A model generated the notes under the pieces. The model was not told where the DNA came from and made no database searches. It worked only from the letters and a program-made list of their open reading frames with translations. The position numbers were made by a program, and so were the translations under genes. Positions 19,236 to 29,681 of a stretch of 64,000 bases of DNA are shown here, piece by piece; within the stretch, counting starts at the first letter, position 1; every line of letters begins with the position of its first letter. Location: positions 1,736,001-1,800,000 of the forward strand of contig JAGKQI010000061.1 of assembly GCA_018806915.1 (NCBI GenBank), written 5' to 3'. This stretch comes from Phytophthora colocasiae. Taxonomy: Eukaryota > Oomycota > Peronosporomycetes > Peronosporales > Peronosporaceae.

Positions 19236-19663
19236 TACAGGTTTCCCCGCCTAATTTGCAACTGCATCAAGTAATTTACCGTAAATGACAGAAAGACACA
19301 CCCGCCAAAAAGAAGCATTTTCGTATTTTTTATGTCAAAAATGACAGATAAAAGCATTTTCGGCGCGTTGCGATGACATTATTTCCGATTCGGAAAGCGT
19401 CTACTTGTGTGTGGAAGTAGTCAGAAGTGAACTACCTGTGAAGATCTACTTAAGTGGGGAGCTACTTTGCAGTATCTACCAGTTGTGTGCTCGATAACAA
19501 GAGTGGGATACCTGGGCGGGAGTGTTATAGGAAGGAGTAGAACAGCCCTGACAGAAGAAACCATGATGCCATTTCCAGCTACTGATGAGAATGAATTCCG
19601 AGTTACGCGCGAGAGTGACTCAGGAGTTCAACGAGCGAGGAGTCAAACTTGAGTGGACTGACC

Positions 19664-21598
19664 ATGCTATCTTACGGAGTGCTACCGCAAGTCATCTCAT
19701 CCCAACCGTCGGATTCTCATCAATTCCAGTTCGAGTACTCCCAAGCACTCCAAATCCTACCCCAGTACTACTTGAAAAACCAGTTTCGAAGTGATCAGTC
19801 GCCTTTCCCGAGAGCCATTCCATCCTACCAGAACTGTACAGTCTACTCTGCCTCTAGTGCACCCGTGTTTGACTTCGGAAACAGACAAGTTCGTCCAGTT
19901 CATCAAGTTGAGTTCGAGTTGCAACAAGTAACCAGTTACGAACTAGTCCAAGTTCTTGAAGACTACTCAGTTCACTCTGGTCTTGGAGTACTTGGAGTTG
20001 ATGACTTCCCACCGAGTCACCTGTCACAGTCCCTGTACCAAGTGTTTCCGAGTGAAGGTGTGATTCAGTTACCAGTCTTGAGTCGAACGTGTTTCCTGTG
20101 TGAAGTCGCTGGCCACGCTGCCGTCGACTGCCCAACGAGAGTAGTTCTCAACGACCGAGTGGCTAAGTCGAAGTTTGGAGCTACGGTGAATCTAGGGAGA
20201 AATGAACAGCAGTGCACCAGTGAGCAAGTGACAGTGACTGTGATCTCCACTGACGAGAGATTCCCCGTCGAGAAGAGCGTTTTGGATGAGTTCAAGGAGA
20301 GCGTGAGTGTTTCCGAGAATCCTGGACAAATCCTGAAGGAGTGTCCTGTGTTTGTGCCGAGTGAGCGAGTTCATGTACCTGATGCACCTGGAGAAGAACT
20401 ACCCGAAGTGACTGGTGTCCGAGCTACCCCTGATGGAACCCGTAAGAGTAACTCAGCTGAAGTGACCTGTGATATACCCGAAGCCGGTAGAGCTGACGAA
20501 GTAGTCCTGACGAGTAACCTCAACCAAAAAAGTTGGAGGTCGAACAGTACTGAAGTCGCTACTGGAGCGTCTACTTATGGCGAACTGGACTACCTACTCG
20601 AAGAAGTAGCTGATGAGCAACTAGGTGAAGATGAAGTGAACGACAAGGAAGTCACTCATCTACTGTTTCAAAATGGAGGTGTCTGTGGAAGGAGTTCACT
20701 ACCTGAAGTGTATCTTGGCGGAGTCGAAGTGACTGGAGCTGCTCTTGTGAAAGGTGGACAGATGGAAACTGGAGTGAGTGAGACTGAATTAGATGGACGA
20801 CTTACGAAGAGAGAACTGACAATAACAGGAGTGAACATGACTGGAACTGAAGAGCGAAAACTGTGTGAAGAAGTAAGTGCGTGCTGGATGAACACTTACG
20901 CGAGTGGTCTGATGATGGAGCCCGGAACGAGGTCCGAGACAGTATCAAACGGCGTGAAACACCTCATTCGTAGAACTCAACGGAACTTTTGTGACAAGAC
21001 CCGTGCTGCGAAAACAACAACAACAACTACTACTACTACCGAACCTGCATATCGAGACCTTAGGACGACGGACTGTCCTTGCAGAAGATGGGAGCGCGAT
21101 GACCAGCGGGTCGTCGTGCCTCGAAAGAGGAGTGACTACGAGTATGAGAGTGTGACTGCCAAGTTTGAAGAGTCGAACAAAGACGAAGTGACTGTGCCGG
21201 GCAAAGAAGTGATTGCCCCAGACGCTCTTGGAGAAGAGCAACGAGAAGTAACAAGTGAATCATCTACTTCTGACGGAAGTGGAGTAGACTCAAAAATTAT
21301 TGAGGACTCGGTGTCCTCTGACCGACCCGAAGAAATACCATATAAAAACAGAGTTGAATGGACTACCACCGACGGGACTGGTGGGGAGTCAACAGCTACA
21401 TCGAATACTTACGGAGAGTTCCCGGACGCAACCCAGACAGACGCACATGACGGACGGAGTGAGCCGACTACTACCAGGGGGACTGAGATGATTGTGACTA
21501 GTTGGGAAGTGGGCACAACTGGAGTGGACAGAGTTCAGACTAGAGTATTTGATCCAGGGGGACTAGTCATCCTGGTTGCAGCTGTGACTGCGAAGTAG
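19664..21598 (+). CDS. zinc-knuckle protein of unknown function inside the TIR unit
   Basis: 644 residues from ATG 19664; the same frame is open slightly upstream without ATG. A perfect CCHC knuckle, CFLCEVAGHAAVDC (about residues 143-156), points to nucleic-acid binding as in Gag proteins. The rest is acidic, Ser/Thr/Glu-rich and low in complexity, with a Thr run near 455. Codons such as GAAGTGACTGGA recur, and related GAAGTA/GACT words make up the downstream minisatellites. A short overlapping frame (19585-19794, MRMNSELRARVTQEF) may be the true N-terminus after a frameshift. There is no protease, RT or integrase. It could be an orphan retroelement gag captured by the TIR unit, or the unit's own protein. 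Function unknown. Confidence 0.5.
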   Translation: MLSYGVLPQVISSQPSDSHQFQFEYSQALQILPQYYLKNQFRSDQSPFPRAIPSYQNCTVYSASSAPVFDFGNRQVRPVHQVEFELQQVTSYELVQVLEDYSVHSGLGVLGVDDFPPSHLSQSLYQVFPSEGVIQLPVLSRTCFLCEVAGHAAVDCPTRVVLNDRVAKSKFGATVNLGRNEQQCTSEQVTVTVISTDERFPVEKSVLDEFKESVSVSENPGQILKECPVFVPSERVHVPDAPGEELPEVTGVRATPDGTRKSNSAEVTCDIPEAGRADEVVLTSNLNQKSWRSNSTEVATGASTYGELDYLLEEVADEQLGEDEVNDKEVTHLLFQNGGVCGRSSLPEVYLGGVEVTGAALVKGGQMETGVSETELDGRLTKRELTITGVNMTGTEERKLCEEVSACWMNTYASGLMMEPGTRSETVSNGVKHLIRRTQRNFCDKTRAAKTTTTTTTTTEPAYRDLRTTDCPCRRWERDDQRVVVPRKRSDYEYESVTAKFEESNKDEVTVPGKEVIAPDALGEEQREVTSESSTSDGSGVDSKIIEDSVSSDRPEEIPYKNRVEWTTTDGTGGESTATSNTYGEFPDATQTDAHDGRSEPTTTRGTEMIVTSWEVGTTGVDRVQTRVFDPGGLVILVAAVTAK

Positions 21599-21815
21599 AC
21601 TGGACTCGACAAGATAGTCGATGACTCATGAAGTGAGCCCGCAGTGACTACCAGTAAGGCTGAGTGAGATGTCAAGTGGATGAAGTCGCGGGGTGACGTG
21701 TTGATCGATCTCGACTGTTAGTTGGAGTGAGTCAAGTCTTGGTCGGGGAGGCTGCAACTTTATCATGGAGTTCTCGAAGTGATGGTTTGGTCGTTTCGGG
21801 GAGTACCACATACCC
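21599..21815. other. non-coding lead-in to the minisatellites
   Basis: Between the zinc-knuckle ORF and the first array there is GAAGT/GACT-rich sequence without a frame or regular repeat unit. Confidence 0.4.
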
Positions 21816-22134
21816 GAAGTACCTGCTGCTGATCGACTCAGTCACTGACCGAAGTAGTTGATTTTGATCGACTCCGCCACTAACCGAAGTAGCCGCTGGT
21901 GATCTACTTCGTCACTGACCGAAGTAGTTGATTATGATCGACTCCGCCACTGACCGAAGTATCTGCTGCTGTTCGACTCAGCCACTGATTGAAGTAGTTG
22001 ATTCTGATCGACTCCACCATCGCGCAAAGTAGCTGGTGCTGATCGACTCGGTCATTGACCTAAGTGGCCATTGGTAATTGACTCTGCCACTGCGCGAAGT
22101 AGCAGCTGGTGATCGGCCCCTCCATCCGCTGACT
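21816..22134 (+). repeat. 35-bp degenerate minisatellite, about 9 units
   Basis: Eight consecutive 35-bp units and one 39-bp unit start at 21816 with gaagta and end with a variable cactgacc. Sub-variants alternate (ctgctgctg against ttgattNtg) over the first six units, suggesting the older amplification unit was a 70-bp dimer. Copies differ at several positions, so the array is old. Confidence 0.85.
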
Positions 22135-22187
22135 GAAGGACGTACTGCTGATCAACTCTACCCGCGTTGATGCTGATCTACTTGGAG

Positions 22188-22746
22188 GTGAACACTGGCT
22201 GAAGTGAAGTACTTGCGGAATGAACTACTTGCTACCTTTCGACTCTGACGTGAACACTGGCTGAAGTGAAGTACTTGCGGAATGAACTACTTGCTACCTT
22301 TCGACTCTGACGTGAACACTGGATGAAGTGAAGTAACTTGCGGAATGAACTACTTGCTACCTTTCGACTCTGACGTGAACACTGGCTGAAGTGAAGTACT
22401 TGCGGAATGAACTACTTGCTACCTTTCGACTCTGACGTGAACACTGGCTGAAGTGAAGTACTTGCGGAATGAACTACTTGCTACCTTTCGACTCTGACGT
22501 GAACACTGGCTGAAGTGAAGTACTTGCGGAATGAACTACTTGCTACCTTTCGACTCTGACGTGAACACTGGCTGAAGTGAAGTACTTGCGGAATGAACTA
22601 CTTGCTACCTTTCGACTCTGACGTGAACACTGGCTGAAGTGAAGTACTTGCGGAATGAACTACTTGCTACCTTTCGACTCTGACGTGAACACTGGCTGAA
22701 GTGAAGTACTTGCGGAATGAACTACTTACTATATTTCGACTCTGAC
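22188..22746 (+). repeat. 62-bp homogeneous minisatellite, 9 units
   Basis: Units start at 22188, 22250, 22312, 22375, 22437, 22499, 22561, 22623 and 22685, each beginning gtgaacactgg. All are 62 bp except the third, which is 63 bp with one substitution and one inserted a. Units 4-8 look identical; the last has changes near its 3' end. The unit contains words of the 35-bp repeat (gaagta-cttg, cgactc), so it probably arose from it by insertion and a recent burst of unequal exchange. Confidence 0.95.
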
Positions 22747-24428
22747 GTGAGCACGGACCAAAGTTGCTGGCGTTCGACTCCACAAGTGACGGAAGCACTA
22801 GTAGCCCGGAGTACTAGTTGCCTGAAGTACTAGCTGTCTGGAGTACTTGTTGCCTGGGTTACTTGCTGCCTGAACTACCTACTCTTTGCCGACTCCAGGA
22901 TATGACTGGTCTACTTGCAGCCATGCGTTTTGGACGAGAATAGTGACCGAATTACTTGGGCCTTGGATTCGAAGTGATCCCTGGCTACTTGCTGCTACCT
23001 GGACTTGAAGCGAAACACTGGCGCTGAGAGTGAAGTCGAACTACTGAGTGGAACTCAAGTTGAAGTGAGCAGAGGTTGTGTCCGATGGGCCCACTTGGTG
23101 GAGCGGCTTTGATACGCTCTTGCTCATGTGACTTCGAGATGAGTGGTTGTAGAACATCTACTTCGTGATGAGTGGCTGGCCGAGCTACTTCTAACTACTT
23201 CGTGATGAGTGACTGGTTTGAGCTTGAAACATCTACCTGGATAAGTGACCGAGTGTTGTGAGACTGCTTGGTGAAGTGACTTCGAGAACTGTGCGAACGT
23301 ACTGCTGGATAGTTAGAGGGAATCTCTTCGACGACTCGCTGAGGCTTATGGAAGCCGTGTCCTGACAATACCAGATGGTTCTCTTTGACAAGGATTCTGG
23401 GCCACTACTACTACTCTAAGTGACTACCTGTTTTTCGAGGGAAGTACTCTATCCTGTTCGAGCGACATCGACTACTCCTTCTAATTGCGAGTTCGAGGTT
23501 GAAGTGTGAAGTGATCCAGACTGTAGAGACCTCTTGACTGTGAATTGTTCAGTCCGGCCGTGCGGAATATTCACCCTGCTTTGATCTATCCTGTCCGATA
23601 CTCTGCTACTTTCTACCTGATCTACTATCTGTGCGTTTCGAATGCTTCAAGTACCTCAGCGGTATCTTTTACTGCGGTGAACTCTACGTCGCCAGTGTCG
23701 CCTGGCCAACAAGCCCTACCGAGTTGAACGAGGACGTTCAACGTTTTGGTCGGGGAGTATGTCCCGTACCCGGGAATTCTACGTGTGAACCAGCTTCGGG
23801 TGTGCTTCTTGTCCGTCGACATTGTCGACTTCGAGTTCACCACGGTGCTGGGAGTTGTGAGTTGTCTGGACACTGAAGTAGCTGGTGGGTCTAGTGTACT
23901 GTCCGATGTCTACTCTATCCGGAGGTACTCCCTCTTGGACGACGGACATAGAACGTGAACTACTTCCAAGTACCTCTTGCGTGCTCTTCGCGCTGAGGAC
24001 GGAGGTCGCCTCTCGGTCTCTAAGTCATCCAAGTTGGAGGTGTGTCACCCCTACAAGTGCTGGTCAAGACTTAGCGTGAATCTAGTCAGTCTCGAATTTA
24101 CCTGCTGAACAACAAGCCAGAACAAGAACTTTTGCATTTTACACTCTCGTCTACTCTTCTACTACTAGTCTAGTCTTCGTTCACCCCGTCCGGGTCCGTA
24201 CTCTTCAACAGCCCGCGGGTACCCGATCCTTAGTGACCCACCAAAAGGAGGTCGCGACAGTACCTCGATCAGGGAGTGAAGATGCGGATGCGATTTGCTC
24301 TATCTGGTCTGCCAATGTAAATGGGATTCACGATGAAGGTTCAAGGAAGATAATCCCTCCGTACCTGATGCATCTATGTGATACCTGTGCAGATTTTGCA
24401 TCCTGGCAGATTTTCTTGGTCCGACCCC
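22747..24428. other. non-coding interior of the TIR unit, with an LTR-like patch
   Basis: GAAGT- and CTACTTG-rich sequence gradually loses repeat structure. 24041-24210 starts tgtgtcacccctac, ends ctcttcaaca, and is preceded by a purine-rich aagttggagg, which looks like a 3' LTR of a retroelement; no second copy was found and the flanks show no target duplication. Short open frames here are not convincing genes. Confidence 0.35.
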
Positions 24429-24528
24429 TGCAAATTAGGCGGGGAAACCTGTACATGTATGTATCATCTGCTTCGCACCCCAACGCGGAGAGCAACATCG
24501 CGGTAGGAACCTGCATTGTAGATGTGTC

Positions 24529-24584
24529 GGTGCCACCGGTACTAGTACTAGTGAAGCAGGCTTGACTACAGTACCGGTGGCACC
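24529..24584. repeat. 15-bp perfect inverted repeat (hairpin)
   Basis: ggtgccaccggtact (24529-24543) and its exact complement (24570-24584) enclose a 26-base loop. It lies outside the TIR unit, 139 bp past the end of transporter 3. It may be an RNA hairpin or the remnant of a tiny palindromic element. The rest of 24454-24722 is empty. Confidence 0.6.
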
Positions 24585-24722
24585 TGAAAATGTCACTTCA
24601 ACATCAACATGAACAGGATCCACGCATCAATAATGACGAAAGCGATTAATCTCAAACATCACGAAAGAATACACTTCAACAACAATACCGCATGCGTATT
24701 TACTAGGGTGAAGTCAATCTCA

Positions 24723-26137
24723 TCACATACTGTACATCTTCATTTTGAAAAACACGAGGATCGTCAGGAAGCCCAAGAAGCTGGCGATGCCTCCAATGAA
24801 AACCGGTAGCTTATATCCGAGCGATGTTTGCACCAAACCCGTACCAATAGCGAAATTGAGTAATTGACCGAAGCAATTGGCAGAGTTGAGAGCTCCAACG
24901 AAGACTCCGATCTCTTCCTCCTCTCCAAACACGTGGATGATCACAGGGACCACAAGTGCAAACCAAACAGAGTGCGTAATACCAGTCATAGCCACCACAA
25001 AGACATTGAAGCCAGGGGAACTGATCCACGCCATTGCCGTGTAGAGAACTTGCGGAGCAGTGGAGATCACGAGAACCCACTTGACGCCCATCTTGTGCAC
25101 CATAAAGGGCATCCCCCAAGCCCATATGTATCCTACCACATTGTAGAGCAGATCAGCTCGACCACCAGCCACGCTAACCCCGTGGTTGTAGGCGTCTTGC
25201 TCCTCACTGCACGGGTTGCGTTTTCCGATACTCCACTGTACACTTCCAAGCCAAAGTATTGACCCTTGTTGCCGTTGTAAGCGGTGTAGCCGTACTGAAC
25301 GAAGAAAAAAGCAACCCAGTAGATCCCTAGTACAGTCGGGAGTGTGCGAATTCCGTGGTAAACAGAAGCGAACGCGTGCTTCACTCTCGTACATGACGAT
25401 ACAGCATCGACGGAACTCAGTGACAACGGGGTTTCCTTCGCGAAGACCACAGCGACTCCAATGCAAATGAACATAGTCACAGACAACATCCCCATGAACC
25501 AGTGCAATGTCTTATAAGCAGCTCCGAAGAACTCAATGTATCCAGCGATCAGAATCGCTCCAAGAGTGGCCCACGCCTGACCGAGAGCTGCGCCCGTAGT
25601 CTGTCGGTCTCCAGCAAAATCCGCAACGAGGAGCATAGCTGGAGTCTGCACGATGTTGACGGTGATGTCCATCCAGAGGTAGAAGAAGACTGTGAGGATG
25701 GAAGTCCATGTCCGATCGGTCTCTCCACCCGTTCCGTCCCCGTGGTCGCCTAGAGCTTCGCCCATTTCACGAGTGTACCCCATCGCGATCCAGCAGATGA
25801 TGCTCAGCAACCCAGCAACGATGAGGAACGGACGACGACGACCCATTTTCATGGTACTTCGATCACTAAAGACACCAACACTTGGCGCTACGAGTACACC
25901 GGCGATTGGACCAATGAACTGCGTGATCTGGACGGCATATCGTGGCAACATTGTCGATAGGTAAGGGCCAAGAGCAGCCCATTGTGCTGCCCACGCCATT
26001 TGAATCGCCATTCGAGGCATGGAGATCGCTAGAAGCAGCCAAAGCGAAGGGTGAGACGGGGTAGTATCTCCTCCGTTTTGAATACTTCCAGGCTTGGGAG
26101 AAGCGTGCAGATCGTAGCCATGTTCGACGTCCTTCAT
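24723..26137 (-). pseudogene. GPH-family transporter 3, frameshifted
   Basis: Start ATG at 26137 (MKDVEHGYDLHASPKPG), very close to copy 2. The frame runs through MPRMAIQMAWAAQWAALGPYL and SDRSTMKMGRRRPF to the outside loop after YSGVSENA, then shifts; the remaining membrane segments (EEQDAYNHGVSVAGG to KMKMYSM) continue in the next frame to the stop at 24723. The break lies at about 25215-25225, where copy 2 has four additional residues (Asp-Thr-Cys region), so a deletion of about 10 bp is the simplest explanation. No GT...AG pair fits an intron. Total length is one base short of a multiple of three. Promoter intact. Confidence 0.85.
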
Positions 26138-26169
26138 CTTTGAGCACTGGAGCTTGTCGCGACTGGAGC

Positions 26170-26184
26170 AAATCGGAGAATGAC
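26170..26184 (-). promoter_or_regulatory. initiator/FPR core promoter of transporter 3
   Basis: The minus strand reads gtcattctccgattt, close to the oomycete CTCATTYYNCAWTTT core, 33-47 nt before the ATG at 26137. Confidence 0.55.
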
Positions 26185-26588
26185 AGACGAATCCTCTGGC
26201 CAAGAGTCTTGGACATGGGTAAAGTTTTTGACTCCCTTCTTCAACGGGTAAGCTTCCTACTTGAGGTCTTGGATTGTTAAAGCACAAGTTGAAGTCAGAT
26301 CCTTGAGAGCTGGTACCACAGATTAAATGCAGGCGATTAACGATGAGTGGTTCCATTTCACACTCGGGGTGTCCCCCTTGACAACTTTCATCAGTCGAGA
26401 TCCTTGACTTGCCCTCCCGTTGTCCACCACATCTCTATTGGTGTTGTTTAGACAGTAGAACAGACCTTGTAGTTGTTGTTGCAGTACTGTGTCTACTAGG
26501 CACTTGTGGTAGATTTTCCTGTTTTGATCTTCTCATTGTGAACAAGCCTTGAAGAGACGCTAGAAATCCAAAAGTCCGCACTAGAATC
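26185..26588. other. intergenic between divergent genes
   Basis: Shared upstream region of transporter 3 (minus) and the ankyrin gene (plus). Several frames are open on the minus strand but none shows a recognisable motif. No repeat noticed. Confidence 0.4.
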
Positions 26589-27520
26589 ATGGCCTTCCGC
26601 TGCAGTGGAAGTCCACTGGATGAGATGAAGCGACTGGAAATGTTGCGTGAGCAGGACCCTGAGTCTGCGTCGAATCTTGTGGCCAACGGGAAGCTTTTGG
26701 TCGACTTTGTACGTGATGGAAACTTGCGAGCTCTCCACTGTGCAGCTGAGCACCTGGTCGAGGTACTTGTTATCCAATTCGTTTTGTTCACTTATATCCT
26801 AAACGTTATGAATTCTACAGGGTCAAGTGCTGATCTTCTACGTCGTTCGGATGTTTCGAGAGGCCTGTGCATCCAGGAGACTGGATATTATACGGTTCAT
26901 GTTGTTGAACGGCTTCGATCTCCACCAGAGCTACATGAGAGATATCCTCCACTGTGTAGTTGAGAGTGTCCAGAGCTCTCAAAGTGATGCAGTGCAACCG
27001 CTTATAAGGCTTCTGCTTCATGCTGGAGTCGATGTCAATTGGCAGCGGAAGTCCGATCTGTACACTGCGCTGCACGTCGCCTGTTGCAAAAACTTGTACC
27101 CCCTCGCGTATTTACTCGTTTTGTACGGCGCTGACGTCAACGCCATTGCTGCGGTAGGTTTCCTTTCTGTCTCTTACTGCTAATAGATACTAACGATCGT
27201 TCTTTGAGTCTGGTTAGGATGATTCCATGCCATTGTCATGTGCATACATGTACAATATTGGACAGACGAAAACGTTGACAAAAGAGGAACAAAAGCAGAA
27301 GGAATTGCTGGTGTCTTTTCTCATCACCAATCAAGCAAGACCGACTTGGAGAAAACAACCAAGAGTACAAATGAACACTTCCAACTCTGAACGAGCTCCA
27401 ATACGTCCGATCCTCAGCTTTTCCAGCAGCTCCGGAATTCATTGCACTATCGATGACTCAACGGACAACGATCAAGCTGGCCTCATGTTCGACACTTCGG
27501 ACCCTTTTGATACTCTGTAG
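26589..27520 (+). CDS. small ankyrin-repeat protein, three exons
   Basis: Exons 26589-26762, 26821-27153 and 27218-27520, with GT...AG introns of 58 and 64 nt, the second with a TACTAAC branch site; all junctions keep phase 0. The 269-residue product has ankyrin-type helices: LRALHCAAEHLVE, DIIRFMLLNGFDLH, LIRLLLHAGVDVNWQ, TALHVACCKNLYPLAYLLVLYGADVN and a last degenerate unit (MPLSCAYMYN). The C-terminal about 90 residues are basic then acidic and unstructured. Ankyrin repeats bind protein partners; the partner is unknown. The gene ends 92 nt before the next start on the same strand. Confidence 0.75.
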
Positions 27521-27612
27521 TAGTTTTTCCAGTGGAAATGGGATGGGGCAAAATAAAAATACCGATGTGGTGGTCCTTGTTGCTCACATTATCAGAACTC
27601 CCTAGCGCCAAT

Positions 27613-29630
27613 ATGTCGTGCAGCCTTATTGAGGCCAAATTCCAAGTGCTGGATCGCACCATCAAGATGCTGTCCAAGTCGAAAAACCTTCGCACACCAC
27701 GTGTTGCATCTTCGGAGCAGCTTCGTGAAATGGTGGAGACCCAAAAGCCGACGTCGCTCTTGCCTTCTATAAAGGGAAAAGAGGTCAACCAAACACACGT
27801 ATACACTGATCGATCCAACCGATCTCGACCGAATACTTCTCGTGAAGAGAAAACGGAGAAGGAACAGAGTCAGAGCCGACCCAGCACTGCAAGACGAAGC
27901 CCACAAGAATACTCTACTGAAAAATGGATCGATCCAAAGCAAAAAAGAGCGGAACAACTTTTACAGGACACTTGGCATGTAAGTGGTAGTCTTAGCGTTA
28001 AAACTACAATCAGCGCATTAACTTTGATCTGGAGATGCTAGGAGATCGAATCCGCTGTGAATTGGGGTCAAGATGCTGAATCTAAGGTCTGGTTGCCATT
28101 TTTACGAATTCAATCTTTAAAGTTAAACTTCTTCTCCTCATTAGGTTCCTCGATCAATGCTGCTGAAGGAAAATGTACAAGATGGTCGTCAAGAACGCGA
28201 TACATTACCACAGGAAGAGCAAGACCGAACCGCAGGTAACCAAATCTACGAGAGCCCAGGTAAGCAAGCAGCTTCAAAAGTTTCTAGGTCGTCCAAAAAT
28301 GTCAACTTCTTGTTATTGCATCCTAGAAATCTTCAGTTCAGCTGTACACAACGCATTACCCCAACCGAGGCGCCCGTTGACATCAGCACCGTTGCAACCA
28401 AAGAGAAGCAAAGTTTCTCTAAATGCCAGATGTCGATCAGCCTCAGATTCACAACCAAGAAATTGGTTCGCTCCCTCGACAGTCACAGAAACATCACAAC
28501 AAGCTCCGAAAATCAAGCACAAACAGTGCCGTCAGCGACCTGTTACTGGCATTAAGAGGCACCATAAACAGCGTATCAACTCCTCTCCTTCATCAATCGA
28601 AGACACTGGGTCGAAACAACAGTGTCCTTCCTCGATACCAGTACCCCCCAAATCCGATGATCCCTCATTCTACATGTTGGAATTGCGACTAGTTCACCCT
28701 GAGCCACTGACGAATTGGAAGTTTCAAGCTTCATTCACCGATACGTCTGTAAATCCTTCGAAGACGGTCATCCTGGATGCTCTCACAGTAAGATTTTCGC
28801 ATTGTTTTTAAGCTTTTGGCGAATTTTGACATTATCTCTGCTTCTACAGGCCGACAACGAGAACTGTTTACTGTTCGATGACCCGCAGGCACCAGAAGGA
28901 TCTGCCTCCTCTCGATTTTTCAACCCGTTCTGGTACTTCCAAGGGTTTAATCGACCAAGTGACGTGAGTTATATTTTTTTATCTCCAAGATGTTTCTCCT
29001 TGTACTGATTTATTTCGTTGCGTGTAGCTTTATGGACATGTTTTACGTATTATTGTGACTTCTCTTCAACCAGTGACACGTATTGTGATCAACACTTCCG
29101 TCCACTTCACACATTCTCCTGACGAAGCTATTGTGGAACCTCCTGTGCAGTCCATTTTACAGCACTCGGAAGTTGCAGCAGCCAATCTTGTACGGGCCTT
29201 ACCTCGACGCAATAGCAAAGGATCGAGGAAGCCGAAAGTACCGAGGTCAAGGAAGAAGACACCGAGACCCCAGAAGAATAACGAAGCCAGCACTAGCAGT
29301 CTGGCTCCGGATCAATGCAACCCATGGACTTCAAGTGAACAGGAGGACAACTCCATGCTGCAGCAAATGTTTAAATTGCAGTTAGACGAGCCTGAAGCCA
29401 CTGTATCTCCTCGAACAGGACCAACAGCGGAACATTTAGACAAGTCTCCTCGACCACCAATGGCTACAATCGACAAGAAGAAGATGCAACTAGAACTTCT
29501 GCGAGCTAATATTCGAGTACGTGTGTATATTGATCCTGAGTGAAGAAGCTATCCCCATCTAATTTCTGAGCTGCACTTCTTACAGAGAGAAATGAGTGAA
29601 CAAACAATCGACAACTACTACAATCCATAG
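27613..29630 (+). CDS. conserved-looking protein of unknown function, seven exons
   Basis: Proposed exons: 27613-27978, 28042-28086, 28145-28259, 28327-28787, 28850-28963, 29028-29516, 29586-29630. Six introns of 58-69 nt all have GT...AG ends, and the joined frame is 545 codons (544 residues plus stop). The start could instead be ATG 27538, which adds a hydrophobic stretch. The N-terminal half is basic and Ser/Arg/Gln-rich (low complexity). A compact region around residues 280-380 (FYMLELRLVHPEPLTNWKF, then FFNPFWYFQGF and VLRIIVTSLQP) looks globular, beta-rich and possibly C2- or CS-like, but no family is recognised. The C-terminus has a Lys/Arg-rich block and a final coiled segment. It converges on the old yellow enzyme gene (51 bp apart). 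Confidence 0.6.
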
Positions 29631-29681
29631 CACAGTGGATTTTTGGTATTAATCTACGGGGCTATCGGAATCCAAGCCTCT

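Larger units (their letters stand above)
19238..24451. mobile_element. 5.2-kb TIR-bounded unit with TA flanks, no recognised transposase
   Basis: A 23-bp sequence starting caggtttccccgcctaattt at 19238-19260 recurs as its exact reverse complement at 24429-24451. Each outer end is flanked by TA (19236-19237, 24452-24453), as expected for a TA target duplication. A perfect 23-bp inverted match 5.2 kb apart is not chance. The interior has a 644-codon zinc-knuckle ORF, two minisatellite arrays and about 1.6 kb of non-coding DNA. Subterminal direct repeats (aagcattttcg and aatgacag, each twice within 19285-19365) could be transposase sites. No DDE transposase, helicase or polymerase motif is visible, so it probably depends on another element, or its enzyme is unrecognised. 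Confidence 0.75.

Noticed and set aside
22188..22746. Array considered as CRISPR
   Set aside because: Direct 62-bp units abut with no spacers, in a eukaryotic genome; it is a minisatellite.
24233..24565. 110-codon plus frame as a gene
   Set aside because: It crosses the right end of the TIR unit and part of the hairpin, starts at a TTG or GTG-type codon and has no domain.
25201..25235. Intron as explanation for the transporter 3 frame break
   Set aside because: No GT...AG pair of plausible length restores the frame; a small deletion relative to copy 2 fits.
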